Below are positions 10,987 through 22,834 of a stretch of DNA of 64,000 nt, piece by piece. Each line of letters begins with the position of its first letter. Position 1 is the stretch's first letter. The notes below the pieces were generated by a model. That model did not search any database and was not told where the DNA came from. It saw nothing but the letters and a program-made list of their open reading frames with translations. Where the stretch lies: NCBI GenBank assembly GCA_004802725.1, contig SGPM01000005.1, positions 124,001 to 188,000 on the forward strand. The letters are read 5' to 3'. Both the position numbers and the translations under genes were made by a program. Source of the stretch: Antrodiella citrinella (lineage: Eukaryota; Basidiomycota; Agaricomycetes; Polyporales; Steccherinaceae).

Positions 10987-13041
10987 ATGACTACCCCGGA
11001 AGACGCACCTTTCAACCACGAAACGATCGTCCGACACGGGCGTACTGAATCCAGAACGAACCTCTTGCATAATGACAGCTACGAAGGTGTGAAGGATGGG
11101 AGTTACGACCCGAGTCAAGCTGAAGCTGGCTATGGCTACAACCCATCCGAGTACAACCTGAACGACAAGCAGAATCCAGCTGTATACTCGTATGGTGCCC
11201 ATCCTACCCAGCCGTACTCAGACATGGGTGAGTGGATTTGCTTGTTATGACTTGTACCGCGACGATGAGCTATATTCCGAAGCAGAGATCGTCGAGCCAT
11301 ACGATGCGGCGCGGACGCAGGCCGTCGACGAGAAGCCCCCATCGTCGGTAGCACGAGCATTGGGGTTTTCTTCGCGTTTTTTGGCTCAACGGATAGAAGA
11401 CAAGAAGAGAGGTGTTGTGAGGCAGAGACGACCATATGCAGGTACGCGTTGTAATGATAGTTTGGTGCAAAGAGGTCTGACGTTGAAGAATGTAACTGTG
11501 CAGTCTATGTTCTCACAACAGCCATGCTCGGCGTGCTGATCTATGAGCTCGTCCTTAATTCTAAGAACCAAGGGACGCCTATATCGTTCCATGTAAGTTT
11601 CTTCAGCATTGAATTATCAAGGCTTCTCCGAATAATGTTCGACGCATGTAGCCTGTTGTCAACCCACTGCTGGGTCCTTCCTCTAGTGCCCTGATCAACG
11701 CGGGAGCACGCTTCCCACCTTGCATGACCACAGTACAAGGTTTGCCTCTCGACACGCAATTTCCCTGTAGGTCGTATTATGCTGTATATGTGTTTTATGG
11801 CTGTCCTCACGGTGTTGTCCAGGCTTGAATGACACGGCTAATCCGCCAGACCGCCTGTGTCCTTTGGAGGAAGTATGTGGATTCGGAGGGTTCCATAATG
11901 AGACACCAGACCAGTGGTTCCGGTGAGTGTCCTTCATCGTCCGTATACAACAACTGCTGATCTTCATCAAAGTTTCATTACTCCCATCTTTCTGCATGCT
12001 GGTATCATACATTTCATATTGAATATGTTCGCACAATTGACAGCGGCGGCTGAGGTTAGTTCTAGCTGCTTCAGGACGAACGGTATATTGAACTAATTAC
12101 TTCCTAGATTGAACGAGAAATGGGATCCGCAGGATTCCTCATAGTATATTTCGCGGCTGGTATCTTCGGGTATGCACCATCTCCGCTTCGCACCGACTGC
12201 CCACTGAGGCTGAGAGCTCTAGTAATGTTCTCGGGAGTAATTTCTCTCTGGTTGGGGTACCGTCCGTCGGCGCGAGTGGTGCAATCTTTGGTACTGTCGC
12301 AGTAGGTTGCTGGATGCTTGAGTAAGGGGCACTTGAGCTCACAGATCGCATTACAAGGTCACTTGGGTTGATCTCCTGGCTCATTGGAAGTACCACTATA
12401 GACCAGGTCGGAAGGCGAGTTCGTCGTAGAATGGACTTTGGTCGTGAAATTTGACGTCTTGACTCTCTTGTTAGTTGGCTTGGATGGTCGTCGAATTGAT
12501 AATCGCATTCGCCGTTGGATACATTCCATGTACGTATACGCATACATGGTGGTATCTTGTAACGTCGTGCTGACATGCTTTCGTCCAGTTGTCGATAATT
12601 TTGGTGCGTAGACGTTGCTGGTATCACTTTGATCATCGCTCATGCAACTTCATCAGCGCACATCGGTGGTTTCTTGATGGGACTGTTGACTGGAATGGTG
12701 CTTTACCCTATCATCAGCGCCACGACCCGACATCGAACTATCGTTTGGGCATTGAGAGGTGCTGCATTAGCAGTGGCTGTTGTCCTATTCGTTGTATTGA
12801 TTCGCAACTTCTACACCTCCGATCCTTACTCCGGTGTGTTGATTCTCCTGCATCCTTGAATGCGAAGCTCACATAGAATTGTTAGCGTGCTCATGGTGTC
12901 GATACCTGTCTTGCATTCCGGCCTCTTATAACAACCATTGCAAAGGGTACGTCTACTACTCATCATGCGGTAACACGACGCTTATGGTACTCATTTTATA
13001 GCAATGGCTTCAGTCTAACTAGTGGAGGGACAAGTCTATGA
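10987..13041 (+). CDS. Rhomboid-family intramembrane serine protease
   Basis: A multi-pass membrane protease expected to cleave transmembrane helices in the secretory pathway; the substrate is unknown. The 14 exons are 10987-11227, 11283-11441, 11504-11592, 11652-11766, 11823-11922, 11973-12054, 12108-12169, 12223-12301, 12358-12414, 12475-12529, 12589-12603, 12657-12833, 12877-12946 and 13002-13041 (446 aa). A cytosolic, acidic, Tyr-rich N-terminus of about 140 residues precedes the first membrane helix. A Cys-containing luminal loop and the ITPIFLHAGIIHFILNM helix follow. The catalytic Ser is in GASGAIFG (about Ser301), and the catalytic His is in AHIGG (about His353). A Cys-rich tail (CSWCRYLSC) is typical of fungal members. 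The intron at 12415-12474 is GC-AG, and the exon at 12589-12603 is only 15 nt. Confidence 0.92.
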
Positions 13042-14289
13042 GGTTATAACGCTGCTTGAACGACCAAACCGCATAGCTCGCTTTGAAGGAACTGCTCATT
13101 TAATATTTACAGTCACGGACAATCACTCGCAGCTTCTCTTCAACATGGACAGCCGTTGTACATTTGTATCACTTCAGTAGATAGGCTTTGTTGACTACAC
13201 TTTAGCCGTTCATTTTCAACCAAAGTCCGCGCGACTACATTGCTCCAAAGATACGACTCCCCATCCTCTCAAGCAATGTCAGTCTGCTCGATTCGGATCC
13301 AACTTGCAACGCATCGAACTCTATGCGACGCAGGATGGGATGTATTGATAATAGAAGATAATACTACGATACATCTCGTTACATACTGGTACGCGCTGTG
13401 GGCAACACTCAGATTGCCAAGGATGGCGAACGAGGCACCTACAATGACAAATCATGAGCATCGAAGTCGAGAACATGGACTGCACGAAGGCATAAAGTCA
13501 TATGGTTGAAGACATTGATTGCTTTCGTTCGACATGCCAACCAAGGAGGTGGTTAAGTTGTAAAGAAATACGCAAAGTTTGAATCATTCGAAAAAGACGT
13601 CTCGAAAAACACTCACGGAAAACATGCATCGCGGCGGAGTGTATGAAGACCACCAATTCAGTAGATCTATCGAAGACGAGGACATTAGTCATTGTTTTCA
13701 AGTCGAGATGGAAAGAGTGAAAGGAGATCAGAATTAGCATGGATGCTCATCAACCCTCGTCCGTTAGACGAGTCAGTGCTTGACTCAAAGATATTCATCA
13801 TATCAAAGAAAGATGAGACCTAAAACTCACCATATAAGAAAGCAGGCCTTCGAGTATACAGAAAGGAATCTGAAGAGGATTGTGGTCAGTAAAAGAACAA
13901 GAGGGGCGTAAAAAACTAGTTCAGAAATTTGGGTATAATGAAGCAATTCATTAGCCCGAAGGCTTCGAAGTAGCGATTCATGTTTTGTCTCGTCACTGCT
14001 GCAGCCACAAGAAGAAACTCACCTAGACAAGGAACAAACAGCGCAACGTAAGAAGAAAGAGCAAGGGAAACAGCGAGGTCCACGTCGGAGAACAACAAAG
14101 CGAAAAGTCATCGGCTAAAATGCAGCAGGAATGGCTCACGTGTCGGTGTGTTTAGGGCCGGCAAAGCGCGTTGTGGCAGAGACGCCGCGTCGCCGCCGCC
14201 TTGCCTGACCGGAGTTGGATTTGCGAGTGCTAATTACGAACTCCCTTTCTTTCCTTACAACCACGACGCTGTCCACTCGTCTCCTCGCT
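13042..14289. other. 1.25 kb without a confident gene
   Basis: The minus strand between about 13.3 and 14.1 kb shows several splice-like GTGAGT sites and a short hydrophobic frame starting at 14098. I could not chain these into one open, phase-consistent protein. It may be a small spliced membrane-protein gene, a decayed gene or a non-coding transcript. Confidence 0.4.
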
Positions 14290-15552
14290 ATGGCCAACGT
14301 TGTACCCCATCCCCATCCCCAAGTCCCACTTCATCCTAACCTCATGAGCCATTCCCCTGCATTGGGCTTTGGCTTCGGCATGTCATCCTCACCGTCGATG
14401 GCAAGCTGGCCGGCATCGTCGCAGACCCTATCATCCGTCGTGAACCAGAGTGCCCCTGTGCGCAATGGTAAGAGACGCTACGAATACGACGAAGAGGACG
14501 CGGAGAACAGCAACAGATCAGGCAGGGACGATGCTATGGATAGGAGTCCAACACCGGAGAGACCTAAGCGGGCCGCACCCAAACGAGCACGCACAGCTAC
14601 TGCCTTGGCCACATTGTCAAAGAACGATAAGATCGGAGAGGGTAGCGAGTCACAGGACTCGAACGATGTAGATGTTGGGGTACTATTGGGTATGCAAAAT
14701 GCATGTATATCGGCATGAGCTCCCAACTGACATACACCCTTTCACGCAGCAACTCTGCCTCGCGAGTCACTCTTGCCACTCATGACTTCCATGCTGAGGA
14801 CGCAGCCATCACTGAAGCCACTCATTCTTTCACTCATCCCTCGACCATCACTTGATACGGCCACGCAAGCTATTGCGCAAGCTGCCAAGAAGCTTTTGGA
14901 TGCGTTCCCGTACTCGAACGGAATGGGAGGCTCCATGGCTTCGCATACATCGTCAGCATTCGGGAGTGGAAGTTCAGGCTCTACTTCTTCAGCATATGGA
15001 TACGGTTTCGGACGACCTTCATCATCGTTTGGTGGACAGCCGATGGCCGCTTCCCAAACTGGAGGAATGCGCGAGGAGTACATCAGGTCACGTCTGAGTC
15101 CACACATATCAGAATACGTGTCCGTGTGCTTCTCGTATCTCCCGTACTTCTCCAACCTGACTCTCTCGACGGAGCAAGGGCAGCGATATTCGGAGAACCA
15201 GTCACATGCGTCCGCGCTCCAATCACAGCACAAGGACAGATCGCATCCTTCGGAGACGTTCCTTTTCCTCCACGCCATCATCTCGGGTGTGCTATCCCAA
15301 CCATCTCTGACGCGCGCTTCATTGATTCCGATTTTACTGCCTCGCTTACGGGACGAATGGATTGCATGGATAGAACGTGTTGATGAAGTTGTTAACCGCC
15401 AAGGTGGGATGTTTGGTCACGAGACCGTCAAGACCTGGGAGCGCGGTCTGGACGAGTTCGCGCAGGCGCATGGGAATGGTGTAGAGGTTATGCGAGAGGC
15501 GAGGGATCTATGGGTCGCGAAAGTTGGGTGGTTGGTCGGACGACAGGTCTAG
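14290..15552 (+). CDS. STS1: Nuclear proteasome tethering factor (STS1/Cut8 family)
   Basis: Family role: anchors the 26S proteasome at the nuclear envelope and links it to importin. The two exons are 14290-14689 and 14750-15552 (400 aa). The N-terminal 130 residues are low-complexity with a basic bipartite-type signal (RPKRAAPKRAR), as expected for a nuclear protein. The conserved core starts across the intron with LLATLPRESLLPLM and continues with SLKPLILSLIPRPSLDTATQ, the family signature. A Ser/Gly-rich insert near residues 205-245 separates the conserved helices. The final third is helical and ends close to the usual family end. The start ATG is the first one in frame after the upstream region. 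Confidence 0.88.
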
Positions 15553-16097
15553 TTGATTCGTCACTGGTTGAGGCAGACTATGCTATCTGATTTCCACCGT
15601 CTCTTTTTCACGCTTTGGTTTACCTTCTAATTCTGCACCTTTGCATTTTCTTTATGCGGTCATTGGCATCCCATGTTGCATCCCTTTAGTACTACCGTAG
15701 GCACGCATTTATGATTACTTTAAGTACACGCAAGCTTTTACGACTCTAGATATACCCATTCCTCCACATCACACATGTAGTTCAGTAGCTGTGCAGTTGT
15801 GTCCGGTCGGACAATGTCGTTACGGTCAGGCAATCCTGACATTTCATTCATACTTCGCGCAGGTCCGACTCCGAGTGGTCTTTCGCAAGTCTCTCGAGAT
15901 TCGAGAAACAGCAGAGATTGATCAGATCACGTGGACTGGCGGCAATATTTTTGACTTTCTGTGACCTGAGCTGGCAGTGGCACTGGCAGGAGGTTTCAAG
16001 CTCTCCCCAGTACCAGTCGCGCCAGCTGAGACTGGCATGTCCATGTATGCTTCAACATGTCTCTCGGGGTGCAAACTTCTCCCTTTCCTTTTTCACA
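15553..16097. other. Intergenic spacer
   Basis: This stretch holds the presumed 3' UTR of STS1 and the promoter of the PPR-like gene. No RNA gene or repeat was recognised. Confidence 0.5.
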
Positions 16098-18115
16098 ATG
16101 TTGCATGCTGCCGCAGGTCGTGCTTTCATCAAGGCCTCTGGCACCCGGCGCGAATACCACCCCACCACGTTCACCCGCCTCGCGGTCCTTCGGCGTAGGG
16201 TACCAGCCTATTCGGAGAGTCATGGCGGTTCAGCATCTTCTGTGCATAGTTTGACACGTTCATCGTGAGTATGCTGTGTCTCAGGCTGCGAAGTCAATGT
16301 GTTGACGTATCACCTAGGCCTGTGCTCTCTACGTCGTGCAGGCTGCCCGTGTCGCCCGACGCTGATGGAGCGCGTAAAAAACCCTCTCCCGTGTTATCGC
16401 AGCAGCAACCAGACGATGTCCGTGACTGTCGAGACGGACGCGAACCTTCGCAGGTCGCTCGTTCTATGTCTCGACCTCGTGGCAAGCCACCAGCCCGCTC
16501 TCGAGTCCAGCACCCTGTTCTACCAACGACTATCAATTATCCTGATGGGTCTCCAACCTGGAACCCCGCATCTTCAAATTTCGGGGATAGTCCAGTACTG
16601 CCCTACCAAGACGAGCCGCCATGGAGCGAAATTTCCGAGGTTCTAAACGATTTCCCGGAATCCAGAGTAGGACGCGTCGAGGAGGTCTGGACACCTCTTC
16701 CATTACTTGCGCCTCCTCCGTTACCTATACCCGAGTCCTCCATCTCCTTCTACAAGAATTTCTTGAGCCTCATCTCATCTCGCGATCCACATTTACTTCC
16801 CGAGCTACTTGATTATCACGCACAATTCCCAACATTCCAATCCACCCGGTCATTCCACCTGCTGATAGGTCGATGTATTCGCGAAGGCGATTTCTACGGC
16901 GCGCGCAAGCTGTTGCTCCAAATGGAATCGCAGATGATGGTGGAGAACGTCGAGACTCGGGCTTTGCGGGCGCGACTCTTGATCAGGCAAGGGTTATGGC
17001 GAATAGCATGGCGAGAGGACTCTACAAAGTGGCCTACTATACCTTTGCCTGTCTGGCTAGAATTTTGCTCCGGTATCGCAAAACGCCTCCCCAAAGTGAA
17101 ACTCTCACCCCAAGTCAGAAACGTGTTGGCCTCCGCATCCGAAGCAGGCATAGACATGGAGGACCCTTACTCTTCCTCTTTCTCCAGCGATGATTTGAGG
17201 TACATGAATGACGAGGACGTCGAGGAGGAACCCGTGGTTTACTCCGGATTGAAAGAGGACGCGCCAACACGCGCTGCTCGATACAATCTCCTCATGTGCA
17301 ATTTACCAGTTGTCGCATTAGGGAGGACGACTCCCAACGTAACGAAAGTTGCGTATTGCATTATTTCGTTACTCCTTCGCTCCGAGCTACAAGACGCGGC
17401 TGAAGAATGCACCATGGCTTACTTCAAGTCGCTTCCGCGCCAACTTGACTCCAGGACATGCCTGAGATGCCTTGACATCATTCATCTGCATCTTACCACG
17501 TCTCGCACGCTTGGAGTAGCAGAATTTCGGAGGATCCAGACCCAAGTGGACCGCATGCTGCGTGCGCACCCCTATTTTCGAGCGAATTCCAGGACACTTT
17601 ACTTCATGCTAGGAACTCTCAGGAAATCGCGCCGAGGCGGTACCATTGCGTGGCAGGCGGCGCAAGACTTTCGGGCACGGTGGGGGTCCAGAGTCGTGGA
17701 CGATCGCGTACGTGCACGCATTCTGTCATATGCGGTGAAAGAGGGGCGAAAATGGATCGTCGAAACTGTCATGGAGGAGCAGTACGATGTCGAGGTCCAA
17801 CGGGAGATGCGGAACGCGGAATACGAGGTACAGGGCCTCGATGGGTCGTCGGCGGGTACGCACGGGGTGAAACTCACGATGCGTCCTTCGATGATAATGA
17901 CACCCAGTGCGCGACAGGCAGACGCAGAACGAATCTCGAAAGTGTTTCGGAACGCGGTGTTTCGGTATAGGAAGCAGCAGAGAGGGGCACTGACCGCAGA
18001 CTCCAACTCCAGCGCAGAGGGAGACGGCACCGAGGGAGACGGCACAGAGGGAGACGGCACAGAGGGAGACGGCTCAGAGGGAGACGGCTCAGAGGGAGAT
18101 ATGAATCAACGGTGA
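16098..18115 (+). CDS. Pentatricopeptide-repeat-like protein, probably mitochondrial
   Basis: The exons are 16098-16264 and 16318-18115 (654 aa). The N-terminal 55 residues are rich in Arg, Ala and Ser and almost free of acidic residues, which fits a mitochondrial presequence. Paired helices with PPR spacing can be seen (for example FHLLIGRCIREGDFYGARKL), but no single motif is a textbook PPR. Family knowledge suggests organellar RNA metabolism; this is inference. The C-terminus ends in a run of EGDG units encoded by 15-bp tandem repeats, followed by a short tail. It could instead be a general TPR/PPR-like scaffold. Confidence 0.7.
18017..18100 (+). repeat. 15-bp coding tandem repeat (EGDGT/S units)
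   Basis: About 5.6 near-identical 15-bp units encode Glu-Gly-Asp-Gly-Thr, then -Ser, at the end of the PPR-like protein. The frame is preserved, so gain or loss of units would only change tail length. Confidence 0.9.
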
Positions 18116-20801
18116 TTTAGTGAGCGTTGCAATGGATCTTGCTATAATTGTTTTACTGCTGGTGCTGCAGCGAAATGAATGGGCTTCAACAAAGCTTGAG
18201 ACTTCCTTGTCCTTCGTGCTTCTGGGTACACGAAGTAGTCAAGATGATGATATGTCAATTTGCCAATTTGCGGCGAAATGCAAACGAGGGAGACGACGGT
18301 TGGGCAGTCAACGGGAAGGCGAGATCGTTGCTTCTCAACATGCGTGTTTGTCTTAGCTCTGTTTTCCGACATACTTACTATCCAGCGTCCTCCGCCGAGA
18401 CGATAATCACTCCGCTTCCTGACGCGATGGCCACGCCTTCATGGTGCGCTTTGTCTCGTCTGTAGGCTAGCTCCCGCTCACATTGGACAGTTTCATATTG
18501 TGCACCACCTCCCGCTCCTCACAGAGAACCCCCTCACAGCGACCCTGAGATCGATTACATTTGCAACGACCGATTGAGTTGGCGTTCAAATTTCAAACTC
18601 GAAAGTGCAGTGTTCCGCCCCAGGAACTTGCTCGCTGGGAGGACTAGCCACAATGTTTCCGCCGTGATTCAAAAACTGTTATAGGTCGCTGTAAGGATTA
18701 GTTGTCGACGTCGAGTCATCAACTGTGTTTAGGAGTGCCGGTTTGAATTTGGCTACGTGTTCTTTTCTTTCATTGCGACAATTGTCAGCAACATTATCGA
18801 TACTCGTGTCGTTCTATCCAAATTTAAAGCATACGTGTCAGGATGTCTTATGGGGAGCGAATCGTTGCGCTAGTGCAACCGTGACAGAACAACAGCTGAC
18901 TTATACTAGACACACACCCATAGAGTCATAGACCGGGTGCCGACGCCAACTACCCATCACGACTGCGTATCCATTCATGGACTGTTGTTCGCAAGAGACA
19001 TTGCAAGCGGTGATAGTTGTCATCGCCTCCCAGTACGATCTGGAATGTGTATGTCGCGTGGTCGCGTGGACAGCGGCGTGGTTGTGGTCGAGACACCATA
19101 CAAAGTTTTGTGGCCTTTTGACAAAAATATTCTGACAGCCAATTGGGGAGGAATTACAAAGAGAAAAGAGAAGCTTGAAGAACGAATGCGGGGACTTCGG
19201 GACGCTACAATCGAGGTGAATACGATGCTCCGGCAAGTTATTGGTGATGTAGCTTTACTGGAAGGAGCTAGAAAAAAACAAAACAGAGCACGACGGGAAT
19301 TGGAGAATACGCATTCATACAGAAACGAGTATAGTATACTGGGTGTTGCGTGCGTTGTTGAATAAGTGGTAGGGCCGACAAGCAGCAGAGCCCGGCGCTA
19401 CTTTGCCTCTTCTGACTTTTCCGGTGTGCAGAATTTGAAACAACCCAGGCACACTTGCTCGCTGCGCGAGGATCGTGCACCTGGTTCGTCAATAGTTTGT
19501 AAGTACAGGATGAGACTTGAATAAACGGAGATTCGTCATAATGCATAAGCTTCATAAGAATTTTGATTGATGTTAGAGCGCTTACATGGATGCATCGAAA
19601 TCAAGATGCTGAGAAGACTCTCTAAGGTACTTAGTGGGGATAGTATCATGTGAACGGTCGGAAGAAATAGGATGTGGAAGTGAGATGACGTCGGGTGAAA
19701 CAGGCATAGGGCATTAAAGTGTAAGGCGCCGGTAACTTGCGTCTCCAAGAAAGCCTATTTGTTGGAGACTCGGTGTCCTTCGTCGACGCGTCGACGCGTC
19801 CGTCAGGGACTGCGCATGCATGATTAGGTTCGTCGGTGGCGACGGCAGTACCGCTTGTATGTCCTCCCAGCGTACGTGTTGCAGACTGGGGTCGACTGGC
19901 TTGCTGCTCGTTGCTTAGCACTTCACCCAGGATATGTAGACACCAGGCACGTGAGTACAGATGTTCCTGGGAGAGGGAGGGTCGTGCTAACAGTGAGACT
20001 CTTTGTTAAACAAGCTCTCCCCCGATCTATCTTCTTCTCCATGACAGCTTACCTCATTAATATTCCAGGGCTAGTATTTCTTACTCCTAAAACCTCTGCA
20101 CGTGTTCAAATGACACAGTCTCTTCGAATCGGTGCACCTCCGCTGGACAGAGATTTAGTTATGTTGGAGATTGGTATGTCCCAGCCTCACTGTGTCATAC
20201 CCATTCCATCCGCTGATTTCGGCGCGTTCTTACCACAGACCAGCGGGCCCGATACATTGCACGGAGCAGGACGGTCATGACAGCCTTCGGTCTTCCTCCC
20301 GCCTCCCCAATGGTCGTGTTCGTAAACTCCTGTCATTTGAAGGGTCTTGCCTTCCTTGCTGCAGTAGTTGCAGTTACGCTGCTCGAACGCCACGGAATCT
20401 GGGCAAGATTTATAGCCATGAACATCCATACCAGGTGCCAGATTCTGAGGCCTTTCTGAATCTCAACGTAGATCCCATTTCGACTTGAATCTGTGGCTTC
20501 TACCGATCTCGGCTTCCTAACAGGCTTCCTAATTTTCTTTCCGTCGGGCATGGATTTCTTTAGCAACCCTCAGAGATAGGTCTCAACTAGACTTTTAGGC
20601 GTTGCATCTAGACCTCCCGGGTCACCATAGCTTAAGGCGATCTTTCCCGAGTATACGTTCGTTCGTCTTCCAAAATTCAAACTCTTCGGACAGCCACTCA
20701 ATGTCAATAGAGGCGCATCATCATGATAGCTGTCGTACCCGCTCTTTTAAAGATGCTGGCGACGGGATGGTCGGCCTCAGCATTCGCGAAATTACTTCCT
20801 C
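18116..20801. other. 2.7 kb gene-poor stretch
   Basis: This is the longest interval without a recognised gene. Reading frames occur on both strands but look unconserved. The best is 18937-19365 (+), whose second half is charged and could form a coiled coil. A 16-bp perfect palindrome lies at 19781-19796. I see no transposase, terminal repeats or tRNA. Confidence 0.5.
19781..19796. repeat. 16-bp perfect palindrome
   Basis: The sequence CGTCGACGCGTCGACG equals its own reverse complement and is built from two copies of a GTCGAC core. It could be a chance GC-rich site or a dimeric binding site; nothing nearby decides. Confidence 0.6.
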
Positions 20802-21723
20802 ATGTCCAAAGCCGCTCCTACTCCAGCCCAGATCATCGGTCTCGCGTGCACAGTTGTCGGTGTAGGCCCAGGCGGCAGTACACACATGCTTGCGTACGGT
20901 CTTGTTGTCTTCTCCTCTGTCTGATCATCTTTAAACCACCTTTACTTTCTACAGACGCGTCGCGGTTGTGGATTACAGAGGCCAGACTCTGTTCGAAGCC
21001 TACGTCCTGCCTACCATGCCCGTCTCCGACTACAGAACCTCTACTACGGGCATAGAGGCGGAGCATCTTGCTCCGGGTGCGTTTAATCCGGTCATCTGAG
21101 CCGTGCAAGTTTACTAAGGGTTTTATTTCAGATTCAGCCCTACCGTTCCAGGACGTGCAGAACCGCGTGGCTGATCTCATGAAAGGCAAGGTTGTAGTGG
21201 GCCATTCCTTGTGGTTGGACTTATCTGGTAAGAACAGACTCTGATGGCGAGGGCGCAGGCTTCGAGCCACTCGCGCGGCGCCTCTCATCACGGGTCAAGA
21301 ATGCGAGTGATTTGTATAAGATGTTTCTCACGGTCGTTCTCTCCATCATTCACAGTCCTGGGCATCCCCCATCCTGCGGTCGCCACCCGGGATGTCGCGC
21401 TCTACCAGCCGTTCCGAAACGCGCTGCGCTCTCCGAACCAGGTCGTCGGGCTGCAGACACTCATGTGGCGCCTTATGAACCGCAGAGCCCAGGACGACAA
21501 GCAGTGCGCGGTACGTGTCCCTCTCCGTGCCCTGCCGACCCAGCTTTTGCTGACCCTGACGTTGCGATGGCCTTGACTATTTTTTCGGGACGCCCAGGTG
21601 GAGAAGGCTCGCGCTGCTATCGATCTGTATAGGTCCCATGCTGCGGAATGGGAGGAATATGTATCGAAGAGTCAATGGCCGTGCCAGCTCCCACCCAGCA
21701 CGTTCTCCCGCTGCTATACTTGA
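20802..21723 (+). CDS. REXO4-like DEDDh exonuclease homologue, catalytic residues lost
   Basis: The five exons are 20802-20893, 20955-21076, 21132-21227, 21356-21510 and 21598-21723 (196 aa). The fold follows REX4: a VVGVGPGGSTHMLARVAVVDYRG core, DYRTSTTGI, VVGHSLWLDL and a helical end. In active members motif I reads DCE; here it reads ACT (residues 15-17). The motif III His and Asp are Gln153 and Lys158. Only the motif II Asp (Asp101) is kept. It should therefore not be an exonuclease, though it may still bind RNA or a partner. All exons stay open and in phase, so it is not an obvious pseudogene. The intron at 21228-21355 (128 nt) is longer than its neighbours and is the least certain junction. 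Confidence 0.8.
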
Positions 21724-22834
21724 GGGGGTGCCTGAATCCCTGCTTTGGTCTTCTTGTGGCTTTTGGACCGTTCATTCGTTGGTGCTGGACTGATTGTTGA
21801 CCCATCATAGAGGATTGACACGCTCGTTAGACTTCAGCATTAAATGCGCTTAATTATAGATTTTTCACCGGACGACTCTTACTTTATTGATAAGTTGTAT
21901 ATAGTGTTATTCTCGCTGCTTGTAATTGCTTGTCCCCTGGGCCATGTAATTGACCCTAGTCTTGATACCTTGGATGAGTGTTGTAGAGACGGACCGTGAC
22001 TGTCTTTATTTGGGAGCCTTCGACGAACAATCCACAGTGAGAAGGCCGCAAGTCAGAAGATTAAGATTGGGACACGAATCTGGTGCATTCAAACTTTAAC
22101 ACTTGAAGTTCCCGATAGCCATTGAGTTGCGGCCACATCATCCTGGACCGTGCAAAGTGCTCTGACGGATAGTCACGCCAGCACGTTTGTGTGACAGGCA
22201 GCTTGGAAGCTTAGACGGGCTTGTCGGGGATGGCTTAGTGGTCATCCTGCGAGCTGTATGTGTGTGCGCAGATCCGACCTACTCTTCGAATACGACCGGA
22301 CATCACACAAGTGGCTCGCGCTTTACGTGTAGCAGCCACACCCCCTTCTGCACCTCAGCATTGCACAACCGCATGTCACCCTCCGTCATTATTTCAGCAA
22401 TGATATCGTCGCGATAGTGTTGCGCTGCGCAGAAGCCACTAGCTCGCGTTCTGGTCGGCCAATTTTCTCGGCTTAACAAGTCTACATCACACTAGTGAGC
22501 CCCAGACTCCGACAGAGTGTCGCGATGGCCGGAATAGGGTATTGGGTCGACACGCCGGCGTATTGGTATTCAGCTCGGGACGTCCAAACAAATTAGAGCG
22601 CGACCGTGCATACCAGTAACTTCCGAGGGCCTATTTTCGTTTCCTCAGATGTCGAACACTCTCCGGAGAGCGACTCAAATGACGACGCCACAAACCGTCG
22701 GAACTAAAAAAGAAGATCGCTACACGTGATATCTTCCAAATAAGGCAAGGGCTTCCACTGATCCCGACGCCTCCCTTGTACTCAACGCCCGCCCGTCTCT
22801 TGCCTTGCCTTTTGTTGTTGTCCGCGGTCAAGAC
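21724..22834. other. 1.1 kb intergenic region
   Basis: No coding sequence, RNA gene or repeat was recognised. The last 200 bp are probably promoter and 5' UTR of the next + strand gene. Confidence 0.5.

Noticed and set aside
13300..14100. Minus-strand chain of splice-like GTGAGT sites with hydrophobic pieces, suggesting a small multi-exon membrane protein
   Set aside because: No combination of donors and acceptors I tried stayed open and in phase through all pieces, and no family is recognised.
19855..20280. 141-codon + strand frame
   Set aside because: It has no conserved motif, sensible composition or splice extension.
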